Notes under the pieces: generated by a model
The model's database searches: none
Seen by the model: the letters and a program-made list of their open reading frames with translations, nothing else
What the model was told of the DNA's origin: nothing
Part shown: positions 1 to 7,419 of the stretch, one piece after another
Position numbering within the stretch: position 1 is the first letter of the stretch
Layout of the letters: every line of letters begins with the position of its first letter
Translations under genes and position numbers: made by a program
Assembly: GCA_947458795.1 (NCBI GenBank)
Contig: CANHCD010000037.1
Location: forward strand, 1 to 12,210
Direction: 5' to 3'
DNA: 12,210 bases
Source of the DNA: Cyclobacteriaceae bacterium
GTDB taxonomy: Bacteria; Bacteroidota; Bacteroidia; Cytophagales; Cyclobacteriaceae

Positions 1-4
1 AAAC

Positions 5-92
5 AGAGAGGTGTCCGAGTGGTTGAAGGAGCACGCCTGGAAAGTGTGTATACTCCAAAAGGGTATCGAGGGTTCGAATCCCTTCCTCTCTG
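5..92 (+). tRNA. tRNA-Ser (anticodon GGA)
   Basis: A complete cloverleaf is visible. The acceptor stem AGAGAGG (5-11) pairs with CCTCTCT (85-91), with discriminator G at 92. The anticodon stem CACGC/GTGTG encloses the loop CTGGAAA, so the anticodon is GGA (39-41), reading UCC and UCU serine codons. A long variable arm (ATACTCC AAAA GGGTATC) marks this as a class II tRNA, as expected for Ser. The T-loop GTTCGAATC is canonical. No CCA is encoded after the discriminator, so it would be added after transcription. It has its own terminator just downstream. Confidence 0.96.
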
Positions 93-96
93 CACA

Positions 97-136
97 CAAA
101 AAAGCCCTTAATTCTAGAATTTAAGGGCTTTTTTAG
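97..136 (+). terminator. Rho-independent terminator of tRNA-Ser
   Basis: A GCCCTTAA / TTAAGGGC stem closes around an AT-rich centre (itself palindromic, TTCTAGAA) and is followed by a T-run. A matching A-run lies on the 5' side. It sits a few bases after the tRNA and would end its transcript. Confidence 0.85.
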
Positions 137-229
137 TTTGTTCTATAGGGGCAATCAATAAGACCCACTGATTTTGAAATTGGTGAAGGATTTGATTCTG
201 GATATTTCGCTTATACTAAGAAGGTATAA

Positions 230-257
230 AAAAGAGGTCACATCTGTGACCTCTTTT
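230..257 (-). terminator. Terminator of the FG-GAP lipoprotein gene (possibly bidirectional)
   Basis: A perfect inverted repeat, AAGAGGTCACA / TGTGACCTCTT with a 2-base centre, is flanked by A and T runs. It lies about 65 bases beyond the stop codon of the minus-strand gene ending at 322, so termination of that operon is its most likely job. The symmetry would let it work from the + side as well. The stretch 137-229 between the two terminators holds no recognisable gene. Confidence 0.75.
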
Positions 258-321
258 GTAGGATAGATTTCGAGTTGTTTTCTTGATTAGTTGATTAATG
301 GAAGAAAACCTCAAGTTTCAA

Positions 322-2196
322 TCAATAGATTAGTTTAAACTTTTTATTAATCTTAAACCCATTCCCAGTATTCTCCCACCAGAAGTATCTCCATTTATCA
401 GCTTCTAATCTACTTTTTGAATAAGTTGGGTAATATAGATCTATGTCACCATCTCGATCAATATCCTCACACCATACCTGAAATTCAGAAATTAAACTCT
501 TATCGTATTCTATAAAATCTTTCTTGTACTCAAAGCGAGTTCCTGTATTTTCGAAATAATCTTGAAAAAATGATGGGACTCCATTTTCGACACTTAAGCT
601 ACCTATAACAAGATCCATGTCACCGTCGCCATCCCCATCAAATAGAGTTATTCTATCGCTGGTTGGATTTTTTTGCGGGTAAGTATATTTCTCAATCAAT
701 TTTCCAATTATATTCATATTGATTACAGTGCTTTTTGTCACAATATTTAGCATCGCTTCATTTGTATTTTGATTAGCATAAAAATTTACAAAATCAATGC
801 TCCCATCTTTATCATAATCATATTTATTGTAGATGCCTTGTTTGAATAAGGGAATTAAAGTTCTTTTCTCAAACTTGTTATTTCCAAGATTTTTATAATA
901 AACACCTTCACGCATTTCTGAAACTAACAAATCAGGCAATCCGTCAAAATCCCAATCAAATATATTTAGATTGTATTGTGATTGTTTTGGGATGTCTAAA
1001 ATTTCAGTAACATCGTAATCAAGATTTCCTTTTGACATTAACAGGTATGTATTTACTCCATTATATCTTACATCGCCATTTCCATAATCCCACTCCCCCA
1101 TGTATGTTAAGCCAAAGTCTAAATAACCATCGTTGTTTAAATCACGATAATCAAACAAAAGACGATTTAGAGAATCTCTAACGGCTGGATTCTTATCTTT
1201 TATATTAAATGAGAATATATCTTTCCCTGAATAGTCTTTTACATATAAAGTTGCTCGTTTTTTTGGATCGTCAATTACACTGCTCCATGTAATTATATCA
1301 GGTATACCATCTTTATTTATATCATAAGTTCCGTTTTTTGCTTGAGCATGGTCATTCCAGTTGATTTGAGGAAAGAGATCAGCATTAATCGCTGGCACCC
1401 GTGGGAATTCCTTAAACTTCACTATCACGTTCTTTTCCTTATCCACAGTGATGTTTTTAGGAGTCTCTTTTCCCGTTAAATCCCCTCCCCAACTTTCAAA
1501 TTCCCAACCCTCTTTTGCCTTAGGCGTAAGTTGAACTACAGTCTGAAATGGATAAGTTCTAGCCCCAGGAGTTGAAACTATTTTTTCTTCAACAGTTCCT
1601 TCCCCTGTAATGGTCAGGTTGAGTGGATAATCTTTTCTTTTGAACTTTACAATTACATTTTTCTCCTTATCAACGATTATAATCTGTGGACTTGCATTGC
1701 CTGATAAATCCCCTCCCCAGCTTTCAAATACCCATCCCTCTTTTGGAATTGGTTTTAGTTCTACTCGAGTTCCATGGGGATATTCTCGGCCTGATGGGTT
1801 GGGTACTATTTTTTCATCCACAGTTCCTTCACCTTCAATTTTTAGATTCAGTGGATAATCTCGCTTTACGAATACTCCTGTGATGGATGTATTGGCTGTC
1901 ATCGTGACTTGAAGTGGATTGGTGTTTCCTATCGCATCTCCTTCCCATTGCTTAAAGACCCAATGTTCATTTGGATCGGGGGTAAGTGTCACCTGCGATC
2001 CTTCTGGGTAGTTAGGAGCTTGAGGCGAGAGGGTGATTTTTCCCCCTTCGGCAGGAGAAATAGTAGTAGTCAGGGTGTAAGTAGGTATTGGTTCTTCTAT
2101 CTCACAGGCGGTGAATCCCAGGATCGCAAGTAGAATAACTACCAATGCATTGGTGAGAAAGGAAACTTTAGTACGGCTGAAGAAATTGGTTTTCAT
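322..2196 (-). CDS. Surface lipoprotein with InlB-B-like repeats and FG-GAP/VCBS domain
   Basis: This 624-residue protein starts with a hydrophobic signal and a lipobox-like GFTAC, making C31 the likely lipidated cysteine. The next residues, EIEE, are acidic like the Bacteroidota lipoprotein export signal for surface display. Residues 40-264 form three repeats (about 74-76 residues each, with W-x-F-x-x-W-x-G-D motifs) resembling the divergent InlB B-repeat family. Residues about 290-624 carry six D-x-[DN]-x-D-G-x-x-D loops (292, 352, 414, 460, 520, 578), typical of FG-GAP/VCBS propeller proteins that bind calcium. There is no T9SS sorting tail; it ends in KLIY soon after the last loop. It lies 94 bases downstream of another lipoprotein gene on the same strand and ends at a good terminator. 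An adhesin or binding role is inference; no ligand can be named. Confidence 0.88.
   Translation of the reverse strand: MKTNFFSRTKVSFLTNALVVILLAILGFTACEIEEPIPTYTLTTTISPAEGGKITLSPQAPNYPEGSQVTLTPDPNEHWVFKQWEGDAIGNTNPLQVTMTANTSITGVFVKRDYPLNLKIEGEGTVDEKIVPNPSGREYPHGTRVELKPIPKEGWVFESWGGDLSGNASPQIIIVDKEKNVIVKFKRKDYPLNLTITGEGTVEEKIVSTPGARTYPFQTVVQLTPKAKEGWEFESWGGDLTGKETPKNITVDKEKNVIVKFKEFPRVPAINADLFPQINWNDHAQAKNGTYDINKDGIPDIITWSSVIDDPKKRATLYVKDYSGKDIFSFNIKDKNPAVRDSLNRLLFDYRDLNNDGYLDFGLTYMGEWDYGNGDVRYNGVNTYLLMSKGNLDYDVTEILDIPKQSQYNLNIFDWDFDGLPDLLVSEMREGVYYKNLGNNKFEKRTLIPLFKQGIYNKYDYDKDGSIDFVNFYANQNTNEAMLNIVTKSTVINMNIIGKLIEKYTYPQKNPTSDRITLFDGDGDGDMDLVIGSLSVENGVPSFFQDYFENTGTRFEYKKDFIEYDKSLISEFQVWCEDIDRDGDIDLYYPTYSKSRLEADKWRYFWWENTGNGFKINKKFKLIY
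1405..2079 (-). repeat. Three tandem InlB-B-like repeats inside the lipoprotein
   Basis: These encode residues 40-264 of the lipoprotein. Units 2 and 3 share a 76-residue period, each beginning YPLNL and ending VDKEKNVIVKFK. Unit 1 is more divergent (ends TSITGVFVKRD). The two similar units imply a relatively recent duplication, with the first unit older. The family usually forms small beta-rich modules that extend a surface protein from the cell. Confidence 0.8.
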
Positions 2197-2222
2197 CTGG
2201 TTAGAATGGTTTTTTTAGGAAT

Positions 2223-2252
2223 TACGAACCTATCTATTTCTAGATTTTCGTA
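2223..2252 (-). other. Inverted repeat in the leader of the FG-GAP lipoprotein gene
   Basis: Read on the minus strand, TACGAA-A-ATCTA-GAAA-TAGAT-AGG-TTCGTA folds into an 11-bp stem with one internal loop and a GAAA tetraloop. It starts 39 bases after the stop of the upstream lipoprotein gene and ends 26 bases before the ATG at 2196. No U-tract follows, so it is not a standard terminator. It may be a leader hairpin, an operator or a processing site. It overlaps a poor match to the Bacteroidota promoter (TTGG, 21 bases, TAGGTTCG; consensus TTTG...TAnnTTTG), so a promoter here is also possible. Confidence 0.4.
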
Positions 2253-2290
2253 TCCAATGATCCAAGAATTGTATCGTAGTTAACTTAATT

Positions 2291-2740
2291 TTACCCTCCC
2301 GTCAGTTTGATCTCATAACTTCCCGTGAGTGCTGCCACTCTTCCTCCTGGAGGGGTAGGTACGGAAAAGACCAGTACCAACTCTTGCCCATTCTTGGTGA
2401 AGGAGATGTCTACTTGGGAGGCAGGCTTACTGCCTGTAAGTCGAATCTTATCAAAGTTGGCTCCTACAAACTCCCAGTTGCCAGATGCATCAAACAAATC
2501 CGGTGCCCCAGTGCTAGTGTAGGACTTGGTAGTGCCTACTAGCTGAATGCTAAATCCAGGGTAAAACTTACTTTCTTCCACTTGATTTCGCTTGACGTAG
2601 CCGGTGGTACCGAGGGTGTAGGTGATTCCAACTTCCCCGCTTAACTTTTCTAGTGCGATTTCTTCAGGTGTTTTGGGATCTTCTCCACAAGAAGCGAGAA
2701 AACCAAGGCAAAGGAGTAGGATGGGAAATATTTTTTTCAT
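2291..2740 (-). CDS. Small lipoprotein of unrecognised family, coupled to the T9SS cargo gene
   Basis: This 149-residue protein has a clear lipoprotein signal, with lipobox LASC and C18 followed by GEDP, acidic as in surface-exported Bacteroidota lipoproteins. The mature part begins with a short helix-prone TPEEIALEKLSG. The rest looks beta-rich, with alternating hydrophobic and polar residues, several Gly/Thr turns and a GSYEIKLTGG end. I do not recognise a domain. Its ATG follows the TAA stop of the giant T9SS protein after only three bases (GCC), so the two are almost certainly co-transcribed and probably translationally coupled. That layout suggests it works with the secreted protein, for example as an outer-membrane partner or anchor, but this is inference from position alone. 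Confidence 0.85.
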   Translation of the reverse strand: MKKIFPILLLCLGFLASCGEDPKTPEEIALEKLSGEVGITYTLGTTGYVKRNQVEESKFYPGFSIQLVGTTKSYTSTGAPDLFDASGNWEFVGANFDKIRLTGSKPASQVDISFTKNGQELVLVFSVPTPPGGRVAALTGSYEIKLTGG

Positions 2741-2743
2741 GGC

Positions 2744-5700
2744 TTAGTGGATGACGGTGAATTTGATGATGTGGAGGGTATCGCGCGTGCTCAGGCGAAG
2801 GAAATACATCCCTTGCTTTAGGTCTCTGGTGGAGAATCCGAGTTGGCCAGCAGCTCCCTCTTCCAGTTGAATCTCTCCAAGTACTCTACCCGAAGCATCC
2901 ACCAAGGAAGATGCGCGGATAGCGCTGGTACTGATGCCTTCCGCAAATTCTAGGTACAAGTAGTCGTTGACAGGGTTGGGGTAAGCTTTGATGGAACTGC
3001 CTTGGTTGGGCCGCTCAGGCTCTGAGAGCACGATGTCTACACGGACGGTAGTCTCAATGCTGCTGGCATTGCCGCTAGCATCGGTGATGGTGTACGTGAC
3101 CTTGTTGTCACCCCCATCAGTGCGGGTGAAGTCAGTTTTGGAGAGCTTTCGTTCCTTGATGCTGCAGTTATCCGTACTACTATCGTCAATGTCTTCCCAC
3201 TTTAGGGTAGCCTTTCCTTGGACGTCGAGCTTGATTACAAAACCACTTTTAACTTTGGATGTAGGCTTTATTTCATCCACCACAGTCACGGTCACCTCGG
3301 CAGCCGAAGTATTTCCAGAGGCATCTTTTGCAGTGAAGGTGACCTTGCTGGTTCCTATGTCGGCGCAGGTGAAGGATGTTTTGGAGAGCAACTTTTCTTT
3401 GACGCTGCAATTGTCGCTGCTTCCCTCATCGAGATCTTCCCACTTGAGGGCAGCTTTACCCTCTGCATCGAGTTTAATGGTGTAGGCAGCCTTTGCCTTG
3501 AGCGTAGGCTTGATTTCATCCACTACGGTGATAGTTACCTCAGCGGAGGAAGTATTCCCAGAGGCGTCCTTGGCAGTAAAGGTGACTTTATTTGCTCCTA
3601 GATCGGCGCATGTGAAGGAGGTTTTGGAGAGCAACTTCTCTTTGATGCTGCAATTGTCGATGCTTCCCTCATCGAGATCTTCCCACTTCAAAGCTGCCTT
3701 ACCTTCTGCATCGAGTTTAATGGTGTAGGCAGCCTTTGCCTTGAGCGTAGGCTTGATTTCGTCCACTACGGTGATAGTTACCTCAGCGGCCGAAGTATTC
3801 CCAGAGGCGTCCTTGGCAGTGAAGGAGATTTTGCTGGTTCCCAGATCAGCACAAGTGAAGGAGGATTTGGAGAGCAACTTGTCTTTGATGCTGCAATTGT
3901 CGCTGCTTCCCTCATCGAGATCTTCCCACTTCAAAGCTGCCTTACCTTCTGCATCGAGTTTAATGGTGTAGGCAGCCGTTGCCTTGAGGGTAGGCTTGAT
4001 CTCATCCACCACGGTCACAGTCACCTCAGCAGTTGAAGTATTCCCAGAGGCGTCCTTGGCAGTGAAGGTGACTTTGCTGGTTCCTAGGTCGGCGCAAGTG
4101 AAGGAGGCTTTGGAGAGTATAACTTCTTTAAAAGTACAATTAGGAAGTTGAGAGTTTAATAATTCCTCAAAGGCGAGATTTTTCACTCCATTGGCTGGGA
4201 TTTGTATCGTTAAGTTTTTGAGATTCAAAAACGGGGTTAAAATAAATTCAAAATTCGACTTTGATTTATTTCCAGCATGGTCGGTTACTTCAACTTCAAT
4301 TTTGTTTACTCCTAAATTCGAACAATCAAAATTAGATTTAGATAAGGTGATTTTATCTAATTTGACATCGTCAAAGGTTCCACCATCTATATCTTTAAAT
4401 TCAATTGTTAATTTTTGGTTTTCATTTAATTTAAGCGTCGAAATTGTTTTAAGTTTAACAACTGGAGGTGTAACATCTTTCACAAAAACGATCAGGTTGG
4501 TTCCCATTAAATTATGATGAAAAATCTCAGTAATTCCATCACCATTTAAGTCTTTGATAAAAAAATTAGCCCCCATTTTTATTGAGGCCTCCTGGTAGTT
4601 TAGCATCTGAGTATACGTTGGCATTTCTTCAGAATAGGAAAAAAGCCCTACTTCTTTTGTGATGAACTTTCCATTTTCGGATTTTAAGTAAACTAAACCA
4701 TCATAATCAGGTTTCCAGTAGCCATTGAAACTCCCACCCCAGCCATTACTAATTGACCAGTCAGTAAATTTTTTATCTGCAAAAAAAACTGGTATTAAAT
4801 CTTTTTTTCCGTCACCATCCAAATCCTCAAACTCTAAAGTAGAATCAGAGGAAGTCATTTTACTTGTGCTATTTTCTGGAATAAAACTATTTGTTACATT
4901 GGTAATCGTCCCATTTGAAATTTTGAGAACAAGGATTTCATTTGAAAAGGCATTAGGGTTATTTCCTTGCGTGCTTCCACCAAATCCAGTTGATCGGTAA
5001 AGTATTATCTCTTCTTTTCCGTCTCCATCCAAATCTGTGGTATAAATGTCCTTTGCCGCCAATCCAAAATTTGAGGCTAATTCTGGAAAAAAAACCGGAT
5101 TTGATATATTGAAAGTGCCGTTTCCATTACCAGTCAAATAACCAATCTTTCCGGATGTATTACCAATTGAGCCTGAAAAAAAATAATCTAGTTTTCCATC
5201 TCCATTTATATCAATTAATAGATTTGGTCCTTCAGGACCTGTTGAATACCCAAATTGTTCCTCATTAAAAAAAGTACCATTTAGGTTTCCTTTACCGTCA
5301 TTGATTAATACGTTAAGTAGTCGGCCAGATGTAGTTTGGACGGATAATACCAAATCCACATCACCATCTTTGTCAATATCTCCTGTAGAATGGCCGAATA
5401 CTGAAACAAACGGTTTGCCATTCTCAATTGGATTTATAATTTTCTCCGCTGTAATATCCAAATACCGGCCATTATCATTTTTATAATAGCGAATCGGCCT
5501 TGCTCCCCAATTATTATAATCTTTATTTTGGAGATAGCCCATATCTTTAAAAACTTCCATTGCTAGGTTTTTATTTTCACCTTCTGGAAAATCTATAAAT
5601 CCTGAATGATAATGTTCACCAAGTGTAATTAATTCTTTCACACCATCTCCATCAAAATCCTCTACAACAAAAAGGTCTGCATTATGAAATAATTGATCTG

Positions 5701-6592
5701 GTTTTTCTTTATCCTCGCTAAAAGTGGTAATTGACCAATCTTTATTAAAACCAAGATAAATAGGGATTCCATTTCTTAAAATATTATACCTCGATTTAGT
5801 TCTAGTACTCCAAATCTGATGTTGTTGTCCCACTACATCCATTAGACCATCTTTATTTAAATCCGTAAAATTGAAAATCTTTTGATTTCCCATAGGGAAA
5901 TACTGTTCTGGGCCAATAATAGAATCCTCATAACCAATAGCCCCTCTAACTTTTGAAAAGTAGAAATAAGGGACATATCCATTTTGAGGATTACCTTTAA
6001 TTGGTTCCCACTTCACATTTCTGATAAGACGCAATTCCAAAGTGTCTATAATTTTATCAATTTGGTTTTGAGACTTTAATTCAACTGGAATTTTGATTAA
6101 ATCTTTAATTCCTGTTTTTATGGATTTTTTAATTATTAACTGATTCGAATTATTCAAACTAAAGTATTCTGACACTGAAGAAATATTGAAATTATAAAGG
6201 TCTTTTTGACTTTGATTTAGCATTTTATTCGTTTGAACAATATAGCCAGGGAGGCTATTTTCCATTATTGAAATGGACTTATCTAATAAAACCCTAGACC
6301 AAGTGCAAATATCCCCAACACCGTCATTATTTAAATCCTCTTGGTTTGGGTTATACAGGTATGGGCAATTGTCTGTTCCATCTTGTATTCCATCCCCATC
6401 AAAATCAGCTAAAAGAAAGTCTTTTGAAATCCTGGTCTCAATGAAGTTTCTTAATTTTCCCTCGGAAGTGGTCCCTTCTATTGAATTTGAATAAGATTTT
6501 AGGGGGAATGAAAAAAGCAAGAGTATTCCAATCGCGATAAGTGATAATTTCGATTTCATTTTTTCTGGTTCTGTTTTAATTGATGGTTTCAT
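2744..6592 (-). CDS. Giant T9SS-secreted protein: TSP3, FG-GAP/VCBS and HYR-like repeats
   Basis: This 1282-residue protein is exported by Sec and then across the outer membrane by T9SS. A signal peptide lies near residues 12-36 (SYS-NS cleavage plausible). The ATG at 6559 (M12) gives a more typical signal start than the one at 6592, so the true start is uncertain. A thrombospondin type-3 motif spans 63-96. Seven calcium-type loops (244, 312, 405, 461, 520, 590, 681) mark an FG-GAP/VCBS propeller region. About 705-1184 hold six HYR/Ig-like units, the last four in an 81-residue period starting VVDEIKPT. Residues about 1201-1282 are a type-A sorting domain (YPNPVND, GMYFLRLS, KFTV) that is cleaved or anchored at the surface. 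It heads the operon with the small lipoprotein. Adhesion or polymer binding is likely, but the target is unknown. Confidence 0.93.
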   Translation of the reverse strand: MKPSIKTEPEKMKSKLSLIAIGILLLFSFPLKSYSNSIEGTTSEGKLRNFIETRISKDFLLADFDGDGIQDGTDNCPYLYNPNQEDLNNDGVGDICTWSRVLLDKSISIMENSLPGYIVQTNKMLNQSQKDLYNFNISSVSEYFSLNNSNQLIIKKSIKTGIKDLIKIPVELKSQNQIDKIIDTLELRLIRNVKWEPIKGNPQNGYVPYFYFSKVRGAIGYEDSIIGPEQYFPMGNQKIFNFTDLNKDGLMDVVGQQHQIWSTRTKSRYNILRNGIPIYLGFNKDWSITTFSEDKEKPDQLFHNADLFVVEDFDGDGVKELITLGEHYHSGFIDFPEGENKNLAMEVFKDMGYLQNKDYNNWGARPIRYYKNDNGRYLDITAEKIINPIENGKPFVSVFGHSTGDIDKDGDVDLVLSVQTTSGRLLNVLINDGKGNLNGTFFNEEQFGYSTGPEGPNLLIDINGDGKLDYFFSGSIGNTSGKIGYLTGNGNGTFNISNPVFFPELASNFGLAAKDIYTTDLDGDGKEEIILYRSTGFGGSTQGNNPNAFSNEILVLKISNGTITNVTNSFIPENSTSKMTSSDSTLEFEDLDGDGKKDLIPVFFADKKFTDWSISNGWGGSFNGYWKPDYDGLVYLKSENGKFITKEVGLFSYSEEMPTYTQMLNYQEASIKMGANFFIKDLNGDGITEIFHHNLMGTNLIVFVKDVTPPVVKLKTISTLKLNENQKLTIEFKDIDGGTFDDVKLDKITLSKSNFDCSNLGVNKIEVEVTDHAGNKSKSNFEFILTPFLNLKNLTIQIPANGVKNLAFEELLNSQLPNCTFKEVILSKASFTCADLGTSKVTFTAKDASGNTSTAEVTVTVVDEIKPTLKATAAYTIKLDAEGKAALKWEDLDEGSSDNCSIKDKLLSKSSFTCADLGTSKISFTAKDASGNTSAAEVTITVVDEIKPTLKAKAAYTIKLDAEGKAALKWEDLDEGSIDNCSIKEKLLSKTSFTCADLGANKVTFTAKDASGNTSSAEVTITVVDEIKPTLKAKAAYTIKLDAEGKAALKWEDLDEGSSDNCSVKEKLLSKTSFTCADIGTSKVTFTAKDASGNTSAAEVTVTVVDEIKPTSKVKSGFVIKLDVQGKATLKWEDIDDSSTDNCSIKERKLSKTDFTRTDGGDNKVTYTITDASGNASSIETTVRVDIVLSEPERPNQGSSIKAYPNPVNDYLYLEFAEGISTSAIRASSLVDASGRVLGEIQLEEGAAGQLGFSTRDLKQGMYFLRLSTRDTLHIIKFTVIH
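3041..4012 (-). repeat. Four tandem 243-bp HYR-like repeat units
   Basis: These encode residues 861-1184 of the T9SS protein as four 81-residue units beginning at 861, 942, 1023 and 1104. The first three are nearly identical in protein (YTIKLDAEGKAALKWEDLDE, DNCS, SFTCAD, FTAKDASGNTS) and share long identical DNA stretches. The fourth is more diverged. Each of the first three has a cysteine pair (DNC...FTC), probably a disulfide. Two older, more divergent units precede them at about 4013-4477. Such arrays commonly vary in copy number by recombination. Confidence 0.9.
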
Positions 6593-6732
6593 GATAATTC
6601 CGATTATGGGTACTAGCGCGATTCCAAAATCAAATTAGAAATTATAACTAACCACTTAAATCGTTATTATGTAATTCAAGCACCAATACCGAACGTACCT
6701 ATTGTTACCTATTTTTATCGGTAGCCTAGCCC

Positions 6733-6765
6733 AAAAAAATTGGCTGCCTAGTTACCCTAGACAGC
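6733..6765 (-). terminator. Rho-independent terminator of the rhodanese gene
   Basis: On the minus strand GGCTGTCTAG, a GGTAA loop and CTAGGCAGCC form a 10-bp stem with one mismatch, followed by AATTTTTTT. It lies about 28 bases after the rhodanese stop codon and insulates it from the surface-protein operon downstream. The remaining 6593-6732 must carry the promoter of the T9SS gene, but no convincing match to the Bacteroidota consensus was found. Confidence 0.8.
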
Positions 6766-6793
6766 CTCTTCAATTGCGTTTGTATTTATAACC

Positions 6794-7219
6794 CTACTGC
6801 ACCACCGGTAATCCCTCTTGGCTCCAGCCTTGAATTCCTCCTTGTAGGTGGTAGACCTTGGTGTAGCCCTGCTGTAAGAGCATGCGGGCAGCCTCTTCGC
6901 TACGTGCGCCTACCGCACAGTAGAGGTATACTTCTTGATCTTTTGAAATCTGGCTAACCTGATCTAAAAAATCTGGACTGTAAAAATCGATGACTAGTGC
7001 ACCTTCAATTTTTCCTTGGGCTACCTCACCTGCGGTACGCACATCTAGGATAGTGCCTGCAGGGCTCTTGGTTGCAAACTCCTGTGCAGTCAAGGTGATG
7101 AAGGAGGCGCTAGCTATTGGGTTTGTGCTTTCTGTACTAGCGGATTCTGTTTTGGAACTCGGTTGACAGGCATAGAGGCCCATGAGAAGAAGTAAGCCGG
7201 AAAAGAAGGTGGTTTTCAT
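6794..7219 (-). CDS. Lipoprotein rhodanese-like sulfurtransferase
   Basis: This is a 141-residue single-domain rhodanese attached to a lipoprotein signal (lipobox LYAC, C18). A Ser/Thr-rich linker (about 19-38) leads to the domain at about 40-140. The rhodanese marks are ILDVRTAGEVAQGKIEGA, with the Asp-Val-Arg of the CH2A-like region, then the active-site loop LYCAVGARS with catalytic C101 and R106, and the ending LQGGIQGWSQEGLPV. The family moves sulfane sulfur from thiosulfate or persulfides to thiol acceptors. The membrane-anchored envelope form resembles PspE-like proteins of other bacteria. The true donor and acceptor cannot be read from the sequence. It stands alone: a terminator follows, and a 200-base repeat-containing gap separates it from the gene upstream on its strand. 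Confidence 0.9.
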   Translation of the reverse strand: MKTTFFSGLLLLMGLYACQPSSKTESASTESTNPIASASFITLTAQEFATKSPAGTILDVRTAGEVAQGKIEGALVIDFYSPDFLDQVSQISKDQEVYLYCAVGARSEEAARMLLQQGYTKVYHLQGGIQGWSQEGLPVVQ

Positions 7220-7289
7220 GCGGTTAATTTTTTACATAATTATCAAATTCGGGACGAACTCATTGTGAGTAAAAGCACAGAAGAATTTC

Positions 7290-7412
7290 GTTAGTGGACG
7301 ATTGACCGTTTTACAATGTACCCTTGCCTGCGGCAGGCAAGCAAGTACAAAGTATGGATTCTAAACCTAGTCACACAACGACCCAGCTGTCGACAGTGGA
7401 CCGTCAACCGTT
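7290..7412. repeat. Intergenic REP-like palindrome and GTGGAC...ACCGTT direct repeats
   Basis: Between the rhodanese and UbiA genes are three structures. A 19-base perfect palindrome, CTTGCCTGC-G-GCAGGCAAG, lies at 7323-7341. A 10-base palindrome, CTGTCGACAG, lies at 7387-7396. An imperfect direct repeat is at 7294-7310 and 7396-7412 (13 of 17 bases match, GTGGAC...ACCGTT). No T-run follows the large hairpin, so it is not a classic terminator. Similar GC-rich palindromes and GTCGAC-type tracts are, to my memory, scattered between genes in related genomes. Calling it a dispersed REP-like element is inference. Confidence 0.5.
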
Positions 7413-7419
7413 AGCAAGT

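Noticed and set aside
5..92. tRNA-Ser as an integration site for a mobile element
   Set aside because: No second copy of the tRNA 3' end and no integrase were seen in the window; the tRNA has its own terminator and ordinary surroundings.
2988..3971. Several plus-strand open frames of 76-165 codons opposite the HYR-like repeats
   Set aside because: They repeat with the 243-bp period of the real gene and simply mirror it; the protein text is low in known motifs.
3041..4012. CRISPR-like array
   Set aside because: The repeat period is 243 bp, in frame and fully coding; it is a protein repeat.
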